Shown: positions 1 through 35,668 of the stretch, piece after piece
Layout of the letters: every line of letters begins with the position of its first letter
Position numbering within the stretch: the first letter of the stretch is position 1
DNA from: Pterois miles
Taxonomy: Eukaryota; Chordata; Actinopteri; Perciformes; Scorpaenidae
Assembly (NCBI GenBank): GCA_947000775.1
Contig: CAMQGK010000240.1
Span: 746,980-810,979 of the forward strand
Reading direction: 5' to 3'
Length of the DNA: 64,000 nt
Translations under genes and position numbers: made by a program
The notes under the pieces: model-generated
What the model saw: the letters and a program-made list of their open reading frames with translations, nothing else
Database searches by the model: none
What the model was told of the DNA's origin: nothing

Positions 1-1639
1 TCTTTAAACCATTGGCACACAGTGTTTTTTGTATTATTAATAAAGTCATTGGGCTCTTTAATACTATTATCATTATTATTTTTAATATTATTTCAGGAGG
101 GGGGAGGGAGCAGGTGAACATGGGAGGTTTGTGATGGACAGGATATATTATAAATAATTTTCCAACCGTCCTGACATTGTCTTAATCTTGTTAGATACTT
201 ATAATTAAGATATTTGGAAATTGCTAATTGGAAAATAAATCCACAAGGATTTCCTCTACAGCAGTTATTTAAATTATTCGTTACACTGATTAATGACATT
301 ATTTCTGCTGTATGACCCTCAGAGCACACGTTTTTATTGGGACTACTTTCTTCTGAAGCAGTCCTCTAACTCTGCAGGAGTTAAAATATGTTTTGTTTTG
401 TAATTAGGGTGAACTGACACTTTACTAGGAATCCTCCATCAGCTTGTGATCTGGCTTCATGAAGCAATGTGGATTTTACAGAAATGTGGTGAATAAAAGC
501 AATAATTTGATGCAGCTGCACAGAAAAATGAACACAGCTCGCTGTAGTCTCTTGGTGACACCAACATGTAGATGTTTATTTTCCTGGCAAACATTTTTAA
601 GATGAGACATCCATAAATAATGACTCATTCACACTTAAAAACAGGTTCATACAAACACTCATCTATACCTAGTCCATAATGTAAAAGTGACAGCGTTTCC
701 CTCTCTTTATTGATGGGCAAACACACAGAAGAAGCGATATCGCAGTCTAGCTTTGTCCCCGTTGACAGGAAGACGAAGGCAGTGACCATGACAACATTGA
801 CGGAGCAAAACGCACTTTCACCTCTGCAGATTATTTCTTATTCGTGCAATTAAACATAAGGACACGGGTGTAGACAACCTGAGGACAAAACAAAAATCTC
901 ACTTTCCCCCCCAAATACCTCATTCACCTTGTTTCACCTTCATCGTCTGTCACATGGTCCAGTTTATTTACAGGACTAACACTCTGGCTAATCTCGTCTA
1001 ATCCCGTTGTGTTCCTCAGCACACAGGAGGAGGTGTGTGAGGGGAAAATAAAAGATGAAGTTGTTTGATGAGGCCGGCTCTCTTGTTCCATCATCTGTAC
1101 GATGCAGCTCTCTGTATCGTAGGAACCCTCAGACAATAAGGCTTTGTTGGAGAAGATCTTTTTTTTTCCCCACGCTGATGATTATTCTCATTATGATGAG
1201 AGTAGCAGTGAGCTCTGCATGTAGTTTCCAGCCCTTACTACATATTAGTGTGGAACACAGGCCAGTATACTGTAAGGTCTCTGCTGTTCTGCCTCTGCTG
1301 CACCATGTGATTAGACCTAATGGCTTGCAGATGTGTGTAATTGTCTTTTTTTGTGGGTTTAAGCATGTTCTTATGTTTTAACCCACTGGGTGCCAGAGAC
1401 CTGTCAGCACACCAAGAGACTGTGTGTTTATACCTCTATCTTGAGAGAAACAGTTGGCGGTTTTAGACTTCATGTTGGTGTAATGAGGTGATTCTGGCTG
1501 GTCCTCATGCATGTAAGGGTCCACCTTAAGGTCAGGGTTTGGGTTTAATAGAGTGACGGGCTGGTTAGAGTGGACCAAAGTAAGGAAATCGTCATACAAC
1601 TTGGAGATTTATTAATTGCAGTACAGATAATATATTTTG

Positions 1640-2652
1640 TAGGGGTGGGGGGAAAAAGTGATTCACCGATATATTGCAATTGTTTTATCACGATTTCGAA
1701 ATAGATTTTTTTAATGCCAGAATTGATATATTTGCTTCATTTGAATCTAGGTGAAGGTAAAAAGGAAGTTGCTGCTTTTATTGTTGTATTCTGAGTAAGG
1801 TGACATCTTATCCGTTCTGTATCCGTAGCTGCGTGGACACGACCTGCACTCTCACATTTTAAATCCAAAGTTGTAAACACTACACATCAGAGCTGCTTGC
1901 TAGCTCTGCCACGGCCAGGCAACGTTATCGTATTACGGTAACGTGGTCAAGCCGGCTGTCACCGATATACTGACATTGATGTTCAGGGCTGGACTGGGAC
2001 AAAAAATGGGCCCTGTCATTTTAGCCCAGACTGGCCCCACCCCATCCAAAATTTTCAAAATAAGATGTTAACAAAGGGAACTGTTTATACAACATACATA
2101 TCAAGTATGAACACTTGAATACTTCTACCTTCTATTACTGTTGTTCTCTCTCGTTTATTCACTGCTCTCACTTTACAGAACTATGTTCATGTCAATGTTA
2201 AGTCATCTGGCTGTGTGAGGGTCCACTGTGTCGTGTCCTGTTGTCTTCTGTCATGTACTATTGTAGTATTCAGTGTACCGTTGTTGTCCATTATTGTTGT
2301 GTCATTCTGGCTGCTATGACAATTTAATGTTCCCCCTGGGGATTAATAAAGTCAATCATCTATCTATCTATTTATCTTTACTGAAATAAGATTGATTGGA
2401 TTATAGTATTAAAGTATTACTTGTCCCCTATACTGTAAATTAAAAAGAAGATACCACAAATTTGCGAGGGAAATTATATAATATACTGAGTATTATATAA
2501 AAAATGCATGACAATGACTTCCCATGGCCTAGTGTTAAAAAAGTTAACAAAAATCACAACAAAAACACTTAAAAATCACCATACATATCGAATCAGCACC
2601 AAAATATTGTGATAGTACCGAATCAGGAGATAGCTGGATCATCCCAGCCCTA
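1640..2652. mobile_element. hAT-like non-autonomous DNA element with 8-bp TSD
   Basis: The ends are imperfect terminal inverted repeats: TAGGGGTGGG at 1640 and CCCAGCCCTA ending at 2652 (reverse complement TAGGGCTGGG, 9 of 10 matching). They are flanked by a perfect 8-bp direct duplication ATATTTTG at 1632-1639 and 2653-2660. Short TIRs plus an 8-bp duplication are typical of the hAT superfamily. There is no transposase frame inside, so it is non-autonomous. The middle (about 1985-2380) looks like a separate nested insertion ending in a LINE-type tail. A second family member sits at about 39657-40320, sharing the stretch TATTTGCTTCATTT followed by a region ending TTTTATTGTTGT. Confidence 0.8.
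2321..2380 (+). mobile_element. LINE-type 3' tail with (TCTA)n
   Basis: The sequence CCCTGGGGATTAATAAAGT is followed by repeated ATCT units. This is the usual 3' end of truncated non-LTR retroelements or of SINEs sharing their tail: a short conserved 3' end, then a short simple repeat. The same motif recurs at 40425-40471 and, on the other strand, at 24283-24349, 12562-12600 and 61915-61975, each with its own tail unit. Here it is nested within the hAT-like element 1640-2652. Confidence 0.6.
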
Positions 2653-3026
2653 ATATTTTGTCATCCTGTAAACTGATAACAAGATTTAAGTTTGCATTGA
2701 ACAGCTAAGTGCTGTGCCAGGTTCAATTTGTCAAATTAATTGGATTTATGAATATAAATAAGGTCACAATATGAATGTATTTTTAAAAATATCTTTTCAC
2801 TTTGAATTAAATGGCTGTAAATTCAAAGTACCAAAATCTTTTAAAATACCATCAGCAAAACACTGTTGTTAATTTTTTCTTTTACTGAATCTGAAGGACA
2901 TAATCAGATGATGAGAAGCTCAATGGTGTCCACACTTCCTCGATGTTTTTATTCACTTTGTATTATTCCACACAGTTTCTAAGTTGTGCTCATCACAAAA
3001 ATGATTTCTTTTCTTTGTAAACTAAG

Positions 3027-3195
3027 TAGGCCTGTCAAATTCAGATATTTGATTGCATGATTGTCCATCTTATCAACATAGGAGTGGAAAAATATGCTAC
3101 TTTATGCAAATGTATGTATATATTTATTATTGGAAATCAATTAACAACACAAAATAATGACAAATATTTTGGAGAAACTCTCTCGGGTACTGTTT
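3027..3195 (+). mobile_element. Truncated copy of the TAGGGCTGTCAA repeat family
   Basis: It begins TAGGCCTGTCAA and runs through a segment (ATGTATGTATATATTTATTATTGG) shared nearly exactly with 9618-10139 and, more diverged, with 18048-18490. The homology stops near 3195, so only the 5' part of the element is present. No coding capacity. Confidence 0.65.
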
Positions 3196-4422
3196 CTGAC
3201 CAGGCTGCTCGGTCTCTCTCTATCACTGACATCCTGGGGAGAATCTGTTTTGATGTTGAGCACTCGATCAATTCCCACTGCTGTGTCAAGCGCAGTAGAT
3301 GCAGCAATGGGAATCGCTTCATCGTGTGTCTTTGCATGTGTTTATGAGCAAGAGGGGACACGGACCTGGACTGAGAGCTCGTGAGAGGAATGAGCAGACT
3401 TTGTGGGTTGGGGGTAATGAGGTGGTGCGTAGGTGTCTAATGGGATATCCTGTCTGAACTGATCCACATGATTGATTATCAATGAGGATAAAGTGAATAA
3501 TCTGGAGATGCTTGATTCACAGAGTCTTCTTCTGCCCACTCCCTTGTGCTACAGCAGTTTTTACAAATATGCCATGTTGGTTTGAGCATATTTTGATGTG
3601 TGTGTTCTTTTACAGACTTCAGTGAGCCTGGTGTGTGTATGTGTTTCCTGGAGGCTTATGGATGCATATTTGTAAGTGCAGGTATGCAGCCGCCGTGTGA
3701 GTGTTTTACTGTCGGTATTGAGTCCTGAAGGTTATAGAGCACATCCTTCCATCCCTTCATGGTTGTTATGGAAACAGCAGAAGGACTCAGAATGTAAAAC
3801 CGGGTTTTGAAAAGGACCTTTAATCGACCATGGACTCGTAGCAGTGATTATGCCGTGTTTTACTGAAGTCTTTCATGAGCTCCCCTCCCGTCAGAAAGTG
3901 CAGCGAGATGTGGCTAATATCCAGAAAGACCTCACAAATGCTGCTGTGGGTTTTGGTGCCAACGGGTCTCTGTGTAACATCGTCACCTCGGTGGGTGTTG
4001 TACAGCGATGTGAAACATGTTGAGCATGTGGAAAAATGTTGCATCCTAAATCGACTCATGCATTCCTCCGAGTTTTTATAGTGCTGCGGTGTCGGAGTAC
4101 CTGTGCCACCTTGTAGGCGGCATACAGGGCTGGATAGACCTTTAGTTTTCCTGTAGGACAGCATGGAGTTAACGCTGCAGAAACAAAAATCGGTAGGACC
4201 AATGTAAATGTTATATGCTTGTTTTGACCTTCTTACTGCACACTTGTAGATAAGAAGATGGGATCTTGTGTAGCTTTATTATTTATTTAGATTACCATTA
4301 GCTTAAAGGTAGGGTTCTTCTCATTACAGGGAGAAACCATACAGACACAATACAGATTGGAGAGACAGACCTTAATCAATAAATGTTTACTCTAGCTAAG
4401 AAATTCAGTGTATCATTTGATA

Positions 4423-4585
4423 TTATTAAGCTGTTATATTTTATCAGATGGAGGAAAAAAATAAACCAGCCAAACATATTCGCAAAAAAAATCTGGCATC
4501 ATATATCGGCCATTGGCTGTCCTGATTCTGTAAAAAAAATTGCCATCAGCCATAAAAAAACCTATATCGGTCGACCTCTAGTAAT
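4423..4585 (+). mobile_element. Dispersed repeat ending in TCGGTCGACCTCTAG
   Basis: It contains TTTATCAGATGGAGGAAAAA at its left and ATATCGGTCGACCTCTAGT at its right. The reverse complement of 42972-43095 aligns over the same span (GAGGTTGACC, then CAGAATCAGGACAG, then CCTCCATCTGATAAA). The end resembles a short terminal inverted repeat of a fish DNA transposon, but I cannot assign a family. Confidence 0.5.
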
Positions 4586-4599
4586 CAGCCCGTTCAACC

Positions 4600-4890
4600 A
4601 ACAGTGGGCAACTCCAGGGTGTGAAAAGTGAAGCCAGTGTTGAAGTGCCTTAAACCTGCAGTCTTTCTAACAACCAGCAGGGGGCGACTCCTCTGGTTGC
4701 AAAAAGAAGTCTATGAGAGCTTGTATCGAAGTCTATGAGAAAATGATCCTACTTCTCACTGATTTATTACCACAGTAAACACTGTAAACATGAGTTTATG
4801 GTCTCAATCACTAGTTTCAAGTCTTCTTCAATACAGAATGATGTTCATTTAGTAAATTATGGTCCCATTTAGATGGAGTCAGTGTTGTTG
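4600..4890 (+). repeat. Dispersed repeat carrying a CTCF-like core (copy 1)
   Basis: It aligns without large gaps to 19935-20280. The shared blocks include CCTTAAACCTGCA, CCAGCAGGGGGCGACTCCTC, TCTATGAGAAAATGA and GTAAATTATGGTCCCATTTA. The run CCAGCAGGGGGCG at 4674-4686 fits the vertebrate CTCF core consensus (CCASYAGRKGGC). The repeat is non-coding. Confidence 0.65.
4674..4686 (+). promoter_or_regulatory. CTCF-like core motif in a dispersed repeat
   Basis: CCAGCAGGGGGCG matches the published CTCF core consensus at every core position. Only the motif is seen; occupancy cannot be judged from sequence. An identical core lies at 19999-20011 in the second copy of the same repeat, in the same orientation. 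Confidence 0.4.
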
Positions 4891-7524
4891 CAACTTAGCG
4901 ACTTCGTCTCTGTATTTACCAAGTTTTCAGATCCCTCTAGTGACTCTTTTTCAAAAATACGACTAGCAATACAAATCTAGTGATTTTTTTCTGGTGTTAT
5001 TGGAGACTTTTAGAGAGACTGGTGTGAAAGCACATATAGTTCTTACTCTTCTCACCGAGCAGTGGGAGCTGCCGTGGACTCCTCCCCAGTCCCAAAGCAC
5101 TGGAAGCCCAGTCCTCGTCCCGCAGCAGTCCCTCCGAGCTGCAGTCAGAGCAGGAGATGTTCACCCCTCCGTGTCCAGACTGCAAATAAATCGCGCATGC
5201 ACGAAGCCACCACTGGCTGATGTAAATATACATTTTTCTTTCTCTTAAATAAGTCACTGCACTAAAATAAATCACTGCATTTGACTCACACAGCCTCAGT
5301 CAATATGAGCCTGACATAAGCAAACATCTAGCTGGATAGATCATCACGTCTCAGTCTAAACTGTACACACAAAAAGACAGAAAGGAGTGGGAATCAAAAC
5401 TAAAGAAAGAAAAAACCTAAGTAACTTCCCATGATGTTACTCATCTCTTACATTTCAATGACAGCCAATGGCTACTTTCCTTACTGAGGAGTTGGCGACA
5501 CTGCTGGGAGTTGTTCGTGTTGTCTTCGTGGAACTTTAGCTGTTTCATGGTGTGTTTTCACTTCATCAAAGTCAATATTAATGTTTTGGTTGCCTAAAAA
5601 CGTCATCTTGTGTTACTTGTGGTTGCAAATAACCAAGATTCTGACAGAATCTCAAGGCTTTCAAAATGGCAGTTTTGATGCCACTGTAACTATGTCCGCT
5701 TCTTATATACAGTCGATGGTTTGCAATGGTGCGTTTGTGGTAGTGCTTGGATTATTGATTTTCTGCCAAAAAACAAGACGTTTTAATTAATTAGAGTTGT
5801 GGTGTCATAAGGTATTAATAAAATAAAGTAACAGGGCAAACTGAGAGCAAGAAGCGAACCACGAGTGTCAGAAAAACACTTGAAATGTGGCTAAACATGT
5901 TTTCTGGAGAGGTGCGAGGTGATGATGAATGACTCTATTTTCAGAATCAGTTTATTTGGCGGGAAAGGAGGAACTCACTGCAGAGCAGCAGGACGCCCAG
6001 CTGGTGGAGAGTGTCTGTGTTTTTGTTGTACATCCGCCCATCAATGGACGGACAGAGAGTGTGAACGGCGCTCTTCCTTTTCATCCGATTCTGTCTGTCC
6101 TTCCTGCCGCGCAGCATCGATCCGATTGTCATAATTTCCCCCGAGTCTTAGCATACATGCACACGCACGCTATAAATTGGCTAATGAAATGCAGCAGCAT
6201 GTCTGCCACGCCCCTCTCCTATGTGGCGTGTGGCGTAACCATGGTAACGTAGTGCTGGAGGCTCCTGTTGGTGGTTCATTGATACTGTGGGACTGTGTTG
6301 AAGGACAATGAGGACAGGAAGAGACAGATTTAGAGGTGAGAGAAGCTCACTGACGAATAGATGTGGCATCTGTGATCCAGCTGGAGTCACTGCTCTGAGT
6401 GTGTCGCTGCTTCAGGGGAGCTCTCAAACTGGCTTTGAGGCTTGTGAAGAGTTTAACATGTTGTTATTGTGTCTCTGGAATCAGTAATATCTATTGACAC
6501 GGACTCGACAGGTTGCAGCATCAATAGTGCTGGAGTCTTTTCGATTTTCTGTCACTGGCCGCAAATGAAGCCTCCTCAAGCGACAGTGTAACATCATCAA
6601 CCATAATTATACCCGAATGTGTTTGTCAATGCATTCATTACGCGACTTCTTGGCTGTCTAGTAAATAGTATTTAATGTGCTTCTCATTACGCAGTAAATA
6701 AAAGCAGCAGTTGGTAGAAATGGAACAGATATGAAAACGGTCACTATATCCTGACAGGTAAGACAGATCATCAACGGAGGAAAACCACCAATCAGAGCCG
6801 AGCCTGCTGTCTCTGAGCAGCTGTCAGTCACTCGCAAATGATCAAATATGAATCAATATTCTATAACTGTAATGCCTCTTTCCACTTGATTTGATTGTTA
6901 TCAGGCCATTAAATAGGCGTTATCAGTCACTATCAGCACCATAGATGTGGGAAGTAATGGGAGGTGGGGGGGCTAAAAACCCTACTATGTGTAAAAATGT
7001 GAAACTTCAAAGCAACGCGTTAAGATGAATGAAATGTCACATTTTGAACACAAGCAAAAAGTCTTTAGATTTAGGCAACAAAACTACAACTTCTTTAAGG
7101 CAAAAAAACAGGTTAGGCAATAAAAAAATAAAGTTTTTAGGTTTAGGCAAAAAAAAAACCCCACTTTGGTATTTTGGGTTTAAATAACTATAAACACACA
7201 GGATGCAAACTCTAGTCTGTTGGGTAAAAGTCCTGTGTTTTGTGTCCCGTCCATCATCCCCGACCTCTATCCTTCATGGAGTTTATACTACATACTGCAT
7301 CGCCTGACTTCATTGTCTACTTCTGTCAAAACTACCACTGTCTCTAGAGATCACTGTCGTGTTCTTTTATACCTGCTTTTGGGGATCTACCATGTGACTA
7401 GATGATAAAATCCACTAGTGGGTGTAGTAGGCTCCTATTGACCCAAATCTATGGGGCTGATAGCGACTCATAATGCCTAGTTAATAGTCTGACAACAGAC
7501 TAAGCTGCTTCGCCTCAGATGTTT

Positions 7525-7840
7525 TCAGAAACATCTTGTAGTTACTGTTTAGCTGTAAAATGCGAAAGTTTGTGACCCGGCAGCCATATTGAGATCAGTT
7601 GAGGAAGTACCAATCATTGCCCACCAGCCGGAGCACAACCAATAGGAATGCTCTCTCTCTCTGAAATGACCTGTGATTGGCCAAAGTCTTGTCACAGGCT
7701 AGATTTTCTAAAGTCTGAGGAGGTGCAGAAGTCTGGTTTTCTCTTACTTGAATTACAATATGCGGAAAAATTATATTTTTTTTTTCCAGTGATGCCAAAA
7801 AACATCCTGCCTACTGAAGCTTTAATGTCAGTGGTTTTGG
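7525..7840 (+). repeat. Dispersed repeat (copy that preserves an empty hAT site)
   Basis: It aligns to the sequence right of the hAT element at 25288: shared blocks include CTGTAAAATG.GAAAGTTTGTG, CCAATAGGAATGC, TGAAATGA.CTGTGATTGG, GTCACAGGCTAGATTTT and GAATTACAA.ATGC. The 7553-7560 CTGTAAAA corresponds to the target duplicated around that element, so this copy shows the uninterrupted state. Non-coding; contains two CCAAT/ATTGG boxes whose role is unknown. Confidence 0.65.
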
Positions 7841-8331
7841 AATGAGATGTTCGGTAGTGTTCAGGTGTTTACATACTTTTGGTCACATAGCATAGCTGCT
7901 GTTGTTCCTGCTCACTTCAAAAATAAAACAAAAACTGGCCTCACATCAAGGTTTTTTCTTTCAAAGTTTGCATGGTTAATATTGATGAGGTTCAGAGGCA
8001 CGAGTTAACAGAAGTCTGTTTCTCTTCTCCTGCGGTCATTGATTGGAAATAGATACGTAGTGAATAAATAATTGATGGTGCTTCAAGGTTTTCTTTTAAA
8101 TCTATAGGGCTGTTTGAGTGTTACAGAAACTTTTTTGTAATCGGTGATGCTTTAGGCTGAATGCCGATAAATCCTGAATAATTGGAAAATAAAGCCTGGA
8201 GGAATTTTGGAAATGGCTGGATATTAAACTCCATTAACCTGAGACGACATCAGACGAGAAGAGAACTGTCTAACCAGAGTTTCACAAGTCGTAGAAACAA
8301 TGTTCAGAGTTGAACATGGCCTCTTTAAAAG

Positions 8332-8677
8332 TAGGGATGCCCCGGTACCGAGACTAGATCGGATATCTGGCTGGTACTGACTCACATAGCTGGATTAGAT
8401 ATTGGTGATAATGGGGCTGATCTGTTCAATTCTGTTTATATTCTCTATACATTATTATGGATACTACAGTTTAAAATCCTGTTTAAGTTTTGAGTGATTA
8501 AGTTTAAGTCAAGCCCTGTTGCCTTAAACATAAAATAATAATCCCCGTCACTTCCACACAGTGAAGCTTGCAGCTTAGTAATTAAACACTGGTATCGGAT
8601 CGGTACTCTGTATCGGCTGATACCCAAAGCCCAGGTATCACTATCGGGACTGAAAAAGTCAGATCGGTGTATCCGTC
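8332..8677. mobile_element. Short degenerate hAT-like element with 8-bp TSD
   Basis: It starts TAGGGATGCCCC and ends GGTGTATCCGTC, a weak inverted pair. The direct duplication TTTAAAAG lies at 8324-8331 and 8678-8685. The interior has the repeated ATCGGAT/GGTATC.G words usual for this type of fish repeat. No open frame spans it. The TIRs are diverged, suggesting age, but the target duplication is intact. Confidence 0.65.
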
Positions 8678-9617
8678 TTTAAAAGAGCATAATGTTGGGC
8701 TTCAGACTGTGACATGTATGGCACATGATGAGGGGTGAGAATGAGACTTGATCCGTTTTAGTCCTCCACACCATCACCATCACCCTGCAGCTGCACGTCG
8801 ACTTCCTCTTTTTTCCTCTGTTCAGTTTTAAAACAGAACCTCAGGGTGTTATAGTCACTCTCTCTCACTTTCTTCACACCTCTCCTTTTCCATCTCACTT
8901 TGTCTTTTCTTGGTATGTACAGTAAGTTGTGGAAGAAGAGGAGGAAGAGGAGGAGGAGGAGGAACAGGTTCACTGATCTGTTTGTGGGTGTTTTCTGAGA
9001 TTCTGGAAGAACAACAGAATTATCTCAGTGGCTTCAACTTTGAGAATTTAAAGACACATTCTCAGTCGCAACTCGACAAATACAGAGACTCGGTCAGTGG
9101 CCCAAAGCTACAAACTGTGACGCACTAGGTAGTCAGTTTAGGACATGTCAGGGACGCTTGTAAGTATGTATATTACATACATAATGTCTTTTCAAAATAA
9201 ACTTCTGTTCTCACAGGAATTTAGGTTTTTTTAGGTTTCCTTCATGACCCCATCTTATCTAAAACTGGCAGTTTTGCATAATTCATTTAATTTCTTATTG
9301 CACTTATTACATCCAACTTGTACTGCTGCTGTTGTCCAAATATAAATGATCCAGCCTGCATCATTTACATTGCTGAATTTTTCAAAAGTTAGACATCTTT
9401 CTAAAACCCAAAACATAAGAAATCAACTTTTTTCAAATTTAATTACATGCAAACAATAAATGTATTCAGGCCAATACTAAATATGTGTTTTTTGTATTAA
9501 AGCAGCTCAAAAGAAGAACTATAAAGGTGATAAAGAAGGAGTCAGACTTTAAATCTAATAATCAACACAGTCTACACAACCAGTATGATACAGTTACCAT
9601 CTCAAAAAACCAAAAAC

Positions 9618-10139
9618 TAGGGCTGTCAAAGGGACATTTGTCAGGTAATACTCTTATCAACATGGGAGTGAGCTAATATGCTGCTTTATGTAAATGTATG
9701 TATATATTTATTATTGGAAATCCCAACAACAAAACAATGACAAATATTGTCCAGAAACCCTAACAGGTACTGCAGTTAGCATAAAAATATGCTCAAATCA
9801 TAAAATGTCAAACTGCAGCCCAACTGGCAGCAACAGCTGTCAGTGTGTCACTTGACTGTGAATTGCCCCAAACTGCATGTGATTATCATAAAAAGGGCCG
9901 CCTTTGAAAATGGCCATGACAGTTTGTCCTTGTCAAAAGTTTGGAGCTTTATTTAGTCTCCTTCATGACAAGCTATTAGGACACTGTTGGTACCAGTGGA
10001 TTCCTTTAGGTTTTCTAGTTTATGTGATGCTTGTATCTAGCTTAGAAACTGAGCCTGCTACCACCTGTGGAAAATTGATTTTATTAATGTGTTAAAGAAA
10101 TTAGCATAAACAATTATCGCGTTAACATTGAAAGCCCCT
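9618..10139 (+). mobile_element. TAGGGCTGTCAA repeat, most complete copy, abutting an MSH3 exon
   Basis: It begins TAGGGCTGTCAA and ends TTAACATTGAAAGCCCCT, whose reverse complement (AGGGGCTTTCAATG) is an imperfect match to the start. About 520 bases, no coding frame. Partial relatives are at 3027-3195, 18048-18490, 41866-42055 and (reverse strand) 51540-51750. The style fits a non-autonomous hAT-like element, but I could not find a convincing 8-bp target duplication. Its right end lies about 50 bases before the splice acceptor of the MSH3 exon at 10190. Confidence 0.6.
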
Positions 10140-10189
10140 CACTGATTCACTTTTGACCTCTGACCTCTCTATCTTTGTGTGATTATCAG

Positions 10190-33709
<23,520 letters not shown>

Positions 33710-33995
33710 CGTCGCTGAAGCAATACTCAAAAAGACGACCCATCTCACGCTCAACCAAGAATACACAAGGAAGAAGTGAAATTTTGTTTGAAAAAGGACT
33801 CTGCGCTGATGGAGTAGAGTAGTAGTGGTAGTACTGGAGTAGAGTGGCTCGTTGCTGCTCTCTTTAATAGTGTGTGTGTGAAAAGGATTCTCAGGTTCTG
33901 GTTATCGCCATCATCTGTACTTTAACCTAATTGTCAAAACATCAATTAATACCAACTGATCAAGATTTTACCACGGATAGATGTGACGTTTGGAG

Positions 33996-34001
33996 ATTAA
34001 A
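33996..34001 (+). terminator. Candidate MSH3 polyadenylation signal (ATTAAA)
   Basis: ATTAAA lies 287 bases after the stop, followed within 40 bases by a T-rich stretch (TTGTACTTTCTGTTCTTTG). An AATAAA at 34734-34739 is an alternative. Confidence 0.4.
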
Positions 34002-35249
34002 TGAAGAAAGAGTCAAACTTGTACTTTCTGTTCTTTGACCTTAAAAGGGAACTCCACCGATGAAGCATTTAGCACCACTGTAATGTTGACGGAGTTACAA
34101 TGGACTGTTTAAAAAAAAAAATCTATATCGATGCAGCACTTATTCTTCCCTTGTCAAAATGTGGCAGCTCCATTACCCACAATGCTACTTGATTACTGAT
34201 TGGAGATTCAGGTGTGGCATGCTAGAGGTGGCTAATATATGGTGCCTTCAAATGAAACTGGCGAACTCGCGTTTATGAAGTCTTGAACACATCACGTATC
34301 CAGTTCTCTTCATACACCCATGGATGAGAGGCCAACTACCACTGGTGGATTAAGGTGGTCAGGGGTCCCAAGGCTACTCTTTGTTGGGGCCCCCCACCCT
34401 TACTCATCATCTAACATAACCAGAACAAAGTGAGTTAGTGCCATGTATAAAAACATGCTAGGAATATTACACACACTGAGGCAGCCTGTAATCTAAACCT
34501 TAAGATATCTTAAAATATCAGCTTTCAGCCGTTGTGCTTTTCCTTTTTGTGCACCGTTCATTTCACCGCTATTTATTCTGTCCAGTAGTGACGTATTATT
34601 GGAAAGCCAAATTGACGTTATGAACCTGGTCACATCATGGGGGCCGGGTTCATAAGGTGGAGCATCTTATGGGCCAATAGAGGGAGAAAAAAAACAAAAC
34701 AAAAAAGGAAAGTCTCTGAAAATACATTTAAATAATAAAATTTAAAAAAACTAACTAAAACTAAAACTAACTCCACACCTCCAGTCAAACTTGTAGCAGT
34801 CCCAACCAACGTTACCACTTATACCATCACATAAGATGTTTTTTTGTGCAGCTCCCTCTGGTGTCTCAAGGCTTTATACAACTACTGCAGCAGCTGGATG
34901 CAGCTCCCCAAGACCCGTAAACAGACTTTAATGTGTAAAATAGGTGGAGTTTTCCTTTCAATAAGAATTACAGCATTTCTTTATTTGTGGGGCAGAGAGA
35001 GGAAACCGATTTGGACACGAGGAGGCTTTAAATTGTTGACTTGTTTTGTCCATTATTAATATTGTATTGATCCATTAATGTATTTATTAGTGTGTGTGCT
35101 CTCTGATGCAGCTCTATTAATAATGCAGAAACAAATCACAACATTTGCCACTGAGAATATCTGCATTACATCTCTAGCTCTGTCTCAAACACCAAGCAAC
35201 ACACGCTCCGCCTTTAATTCCTCCAACTCCAAGATCAGCGCGCATCACT

Positions 35250-35252
<3 letters not shown>

Positions 35253-35297
<45 letters not shown>
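35253..35297 (+). repeat. (GA)n microsatellite upstream of RASGRF2
   Basis: About 22 GA units some 370 bases before the RASGRF2 start codon, thus in the promoter or 5' leader. (GA)n tracts can bind GAGA-type factors; relevance here is unknown. Confidence 0.9.
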
Positions 35298-35299
<2 letters not shown>

Positions 35300-35494
35300 A
35301 ACCACTGTCAAAGCCGATTACAGTTTATCGGGTATGTGATTCTGTCACTGTCCACTTGAGGGTTCTCCCCTTTGTGAACGCTTCGCTTTCTCCTGCTTGT
35401 TTGTTTCTTGTTTCTGTATAGAAGCGTGCTTTCTGGCGAGCAGCATGGATTTATTTTAGTGTTTGTGGGACTCGGACATGTTTACTATGAGTTT

Positions 35495-35614
35495 ATGTGC
35501 AGAAGCGCTCCCGTCTGCGGGGCAACTTTCTGGTGCGCCACGGCGCCGCTGAGCCGTGCGTCTCTCGGTGGGAAAGTTCACACGCAACCCCCGACCATCA
35601 TGGACTCGCGGTGA
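35495..35614 (+). promoter_or_regulatory. Upstream ORF in the RASGRF2 leader (39 codons)
   Basis: ATG at 35495, TGA at 35612-35614, 54 bases before the main ATG. An in-frame internal ATG at 35600 has a strong context (CCATCATGG). Two further short uORFs precede or overlap it: 35445-35459 (4 codons) and 35478-35552 (24 codons). If they lie in the mature leader they should reduce main-frame initiation; transcript start is unknown. Confidence 0.4.
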
Positions 35615-35668
35615 AAGCTCCGCTTGTCCCACTTTCTTCCAAACCGTACGACTAAAAAAAAAAAAAAC

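Larger units (their letters stand above)
1..10189. other. MSH3 intron (upstream part), no exon seen
   Basis: No recognisable coding exon lies here. In particular I looked for the MSH3 exon with the Walker A motif (GPNMGGKS type), which must precede the exon at 10190, and did not find it, so it is probably left of the window. The stretch is AT-rich intron sequence broken up by dispersed repeats listed separately (1640-2652, 3027-3195, 4423-4585, 4600-4890, 7540-7840, 8332-8677, 9618-10139). The remaining parts (1-1630, 5000-7500, 8700-9600) show only short chance frames. The segment 5920-6140 is more GC-rich and open in two frames but resembles no protein I know. Confidence 0.7.
33710..35668 (+). 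other. MSH3 3' UTR, MSH3-RASGRF2 gap and RASGRF2 leader
   Basis: Under 2 kb in total between the two coding regions. 33710 to about 34020 is probable MSH3 3' UTR. 34280-34330 has a short copy of the TATCCAGTTCTCTTCATACA word also seen in the repeat at 17112. A (GA)n tract is at 35253-35297. From about 35430 to 35900 CpG becomes frequent, as at a CpG-rich promoter/first exon. I cannot place the transcription start. Confidence 0.6.

Noticed and set aside
35624..35668. Earlier in-frame start for RASGRF2
   Set aside because: The codon at 35624 is TTG, not ATG; the family start MQKS is at 35669.
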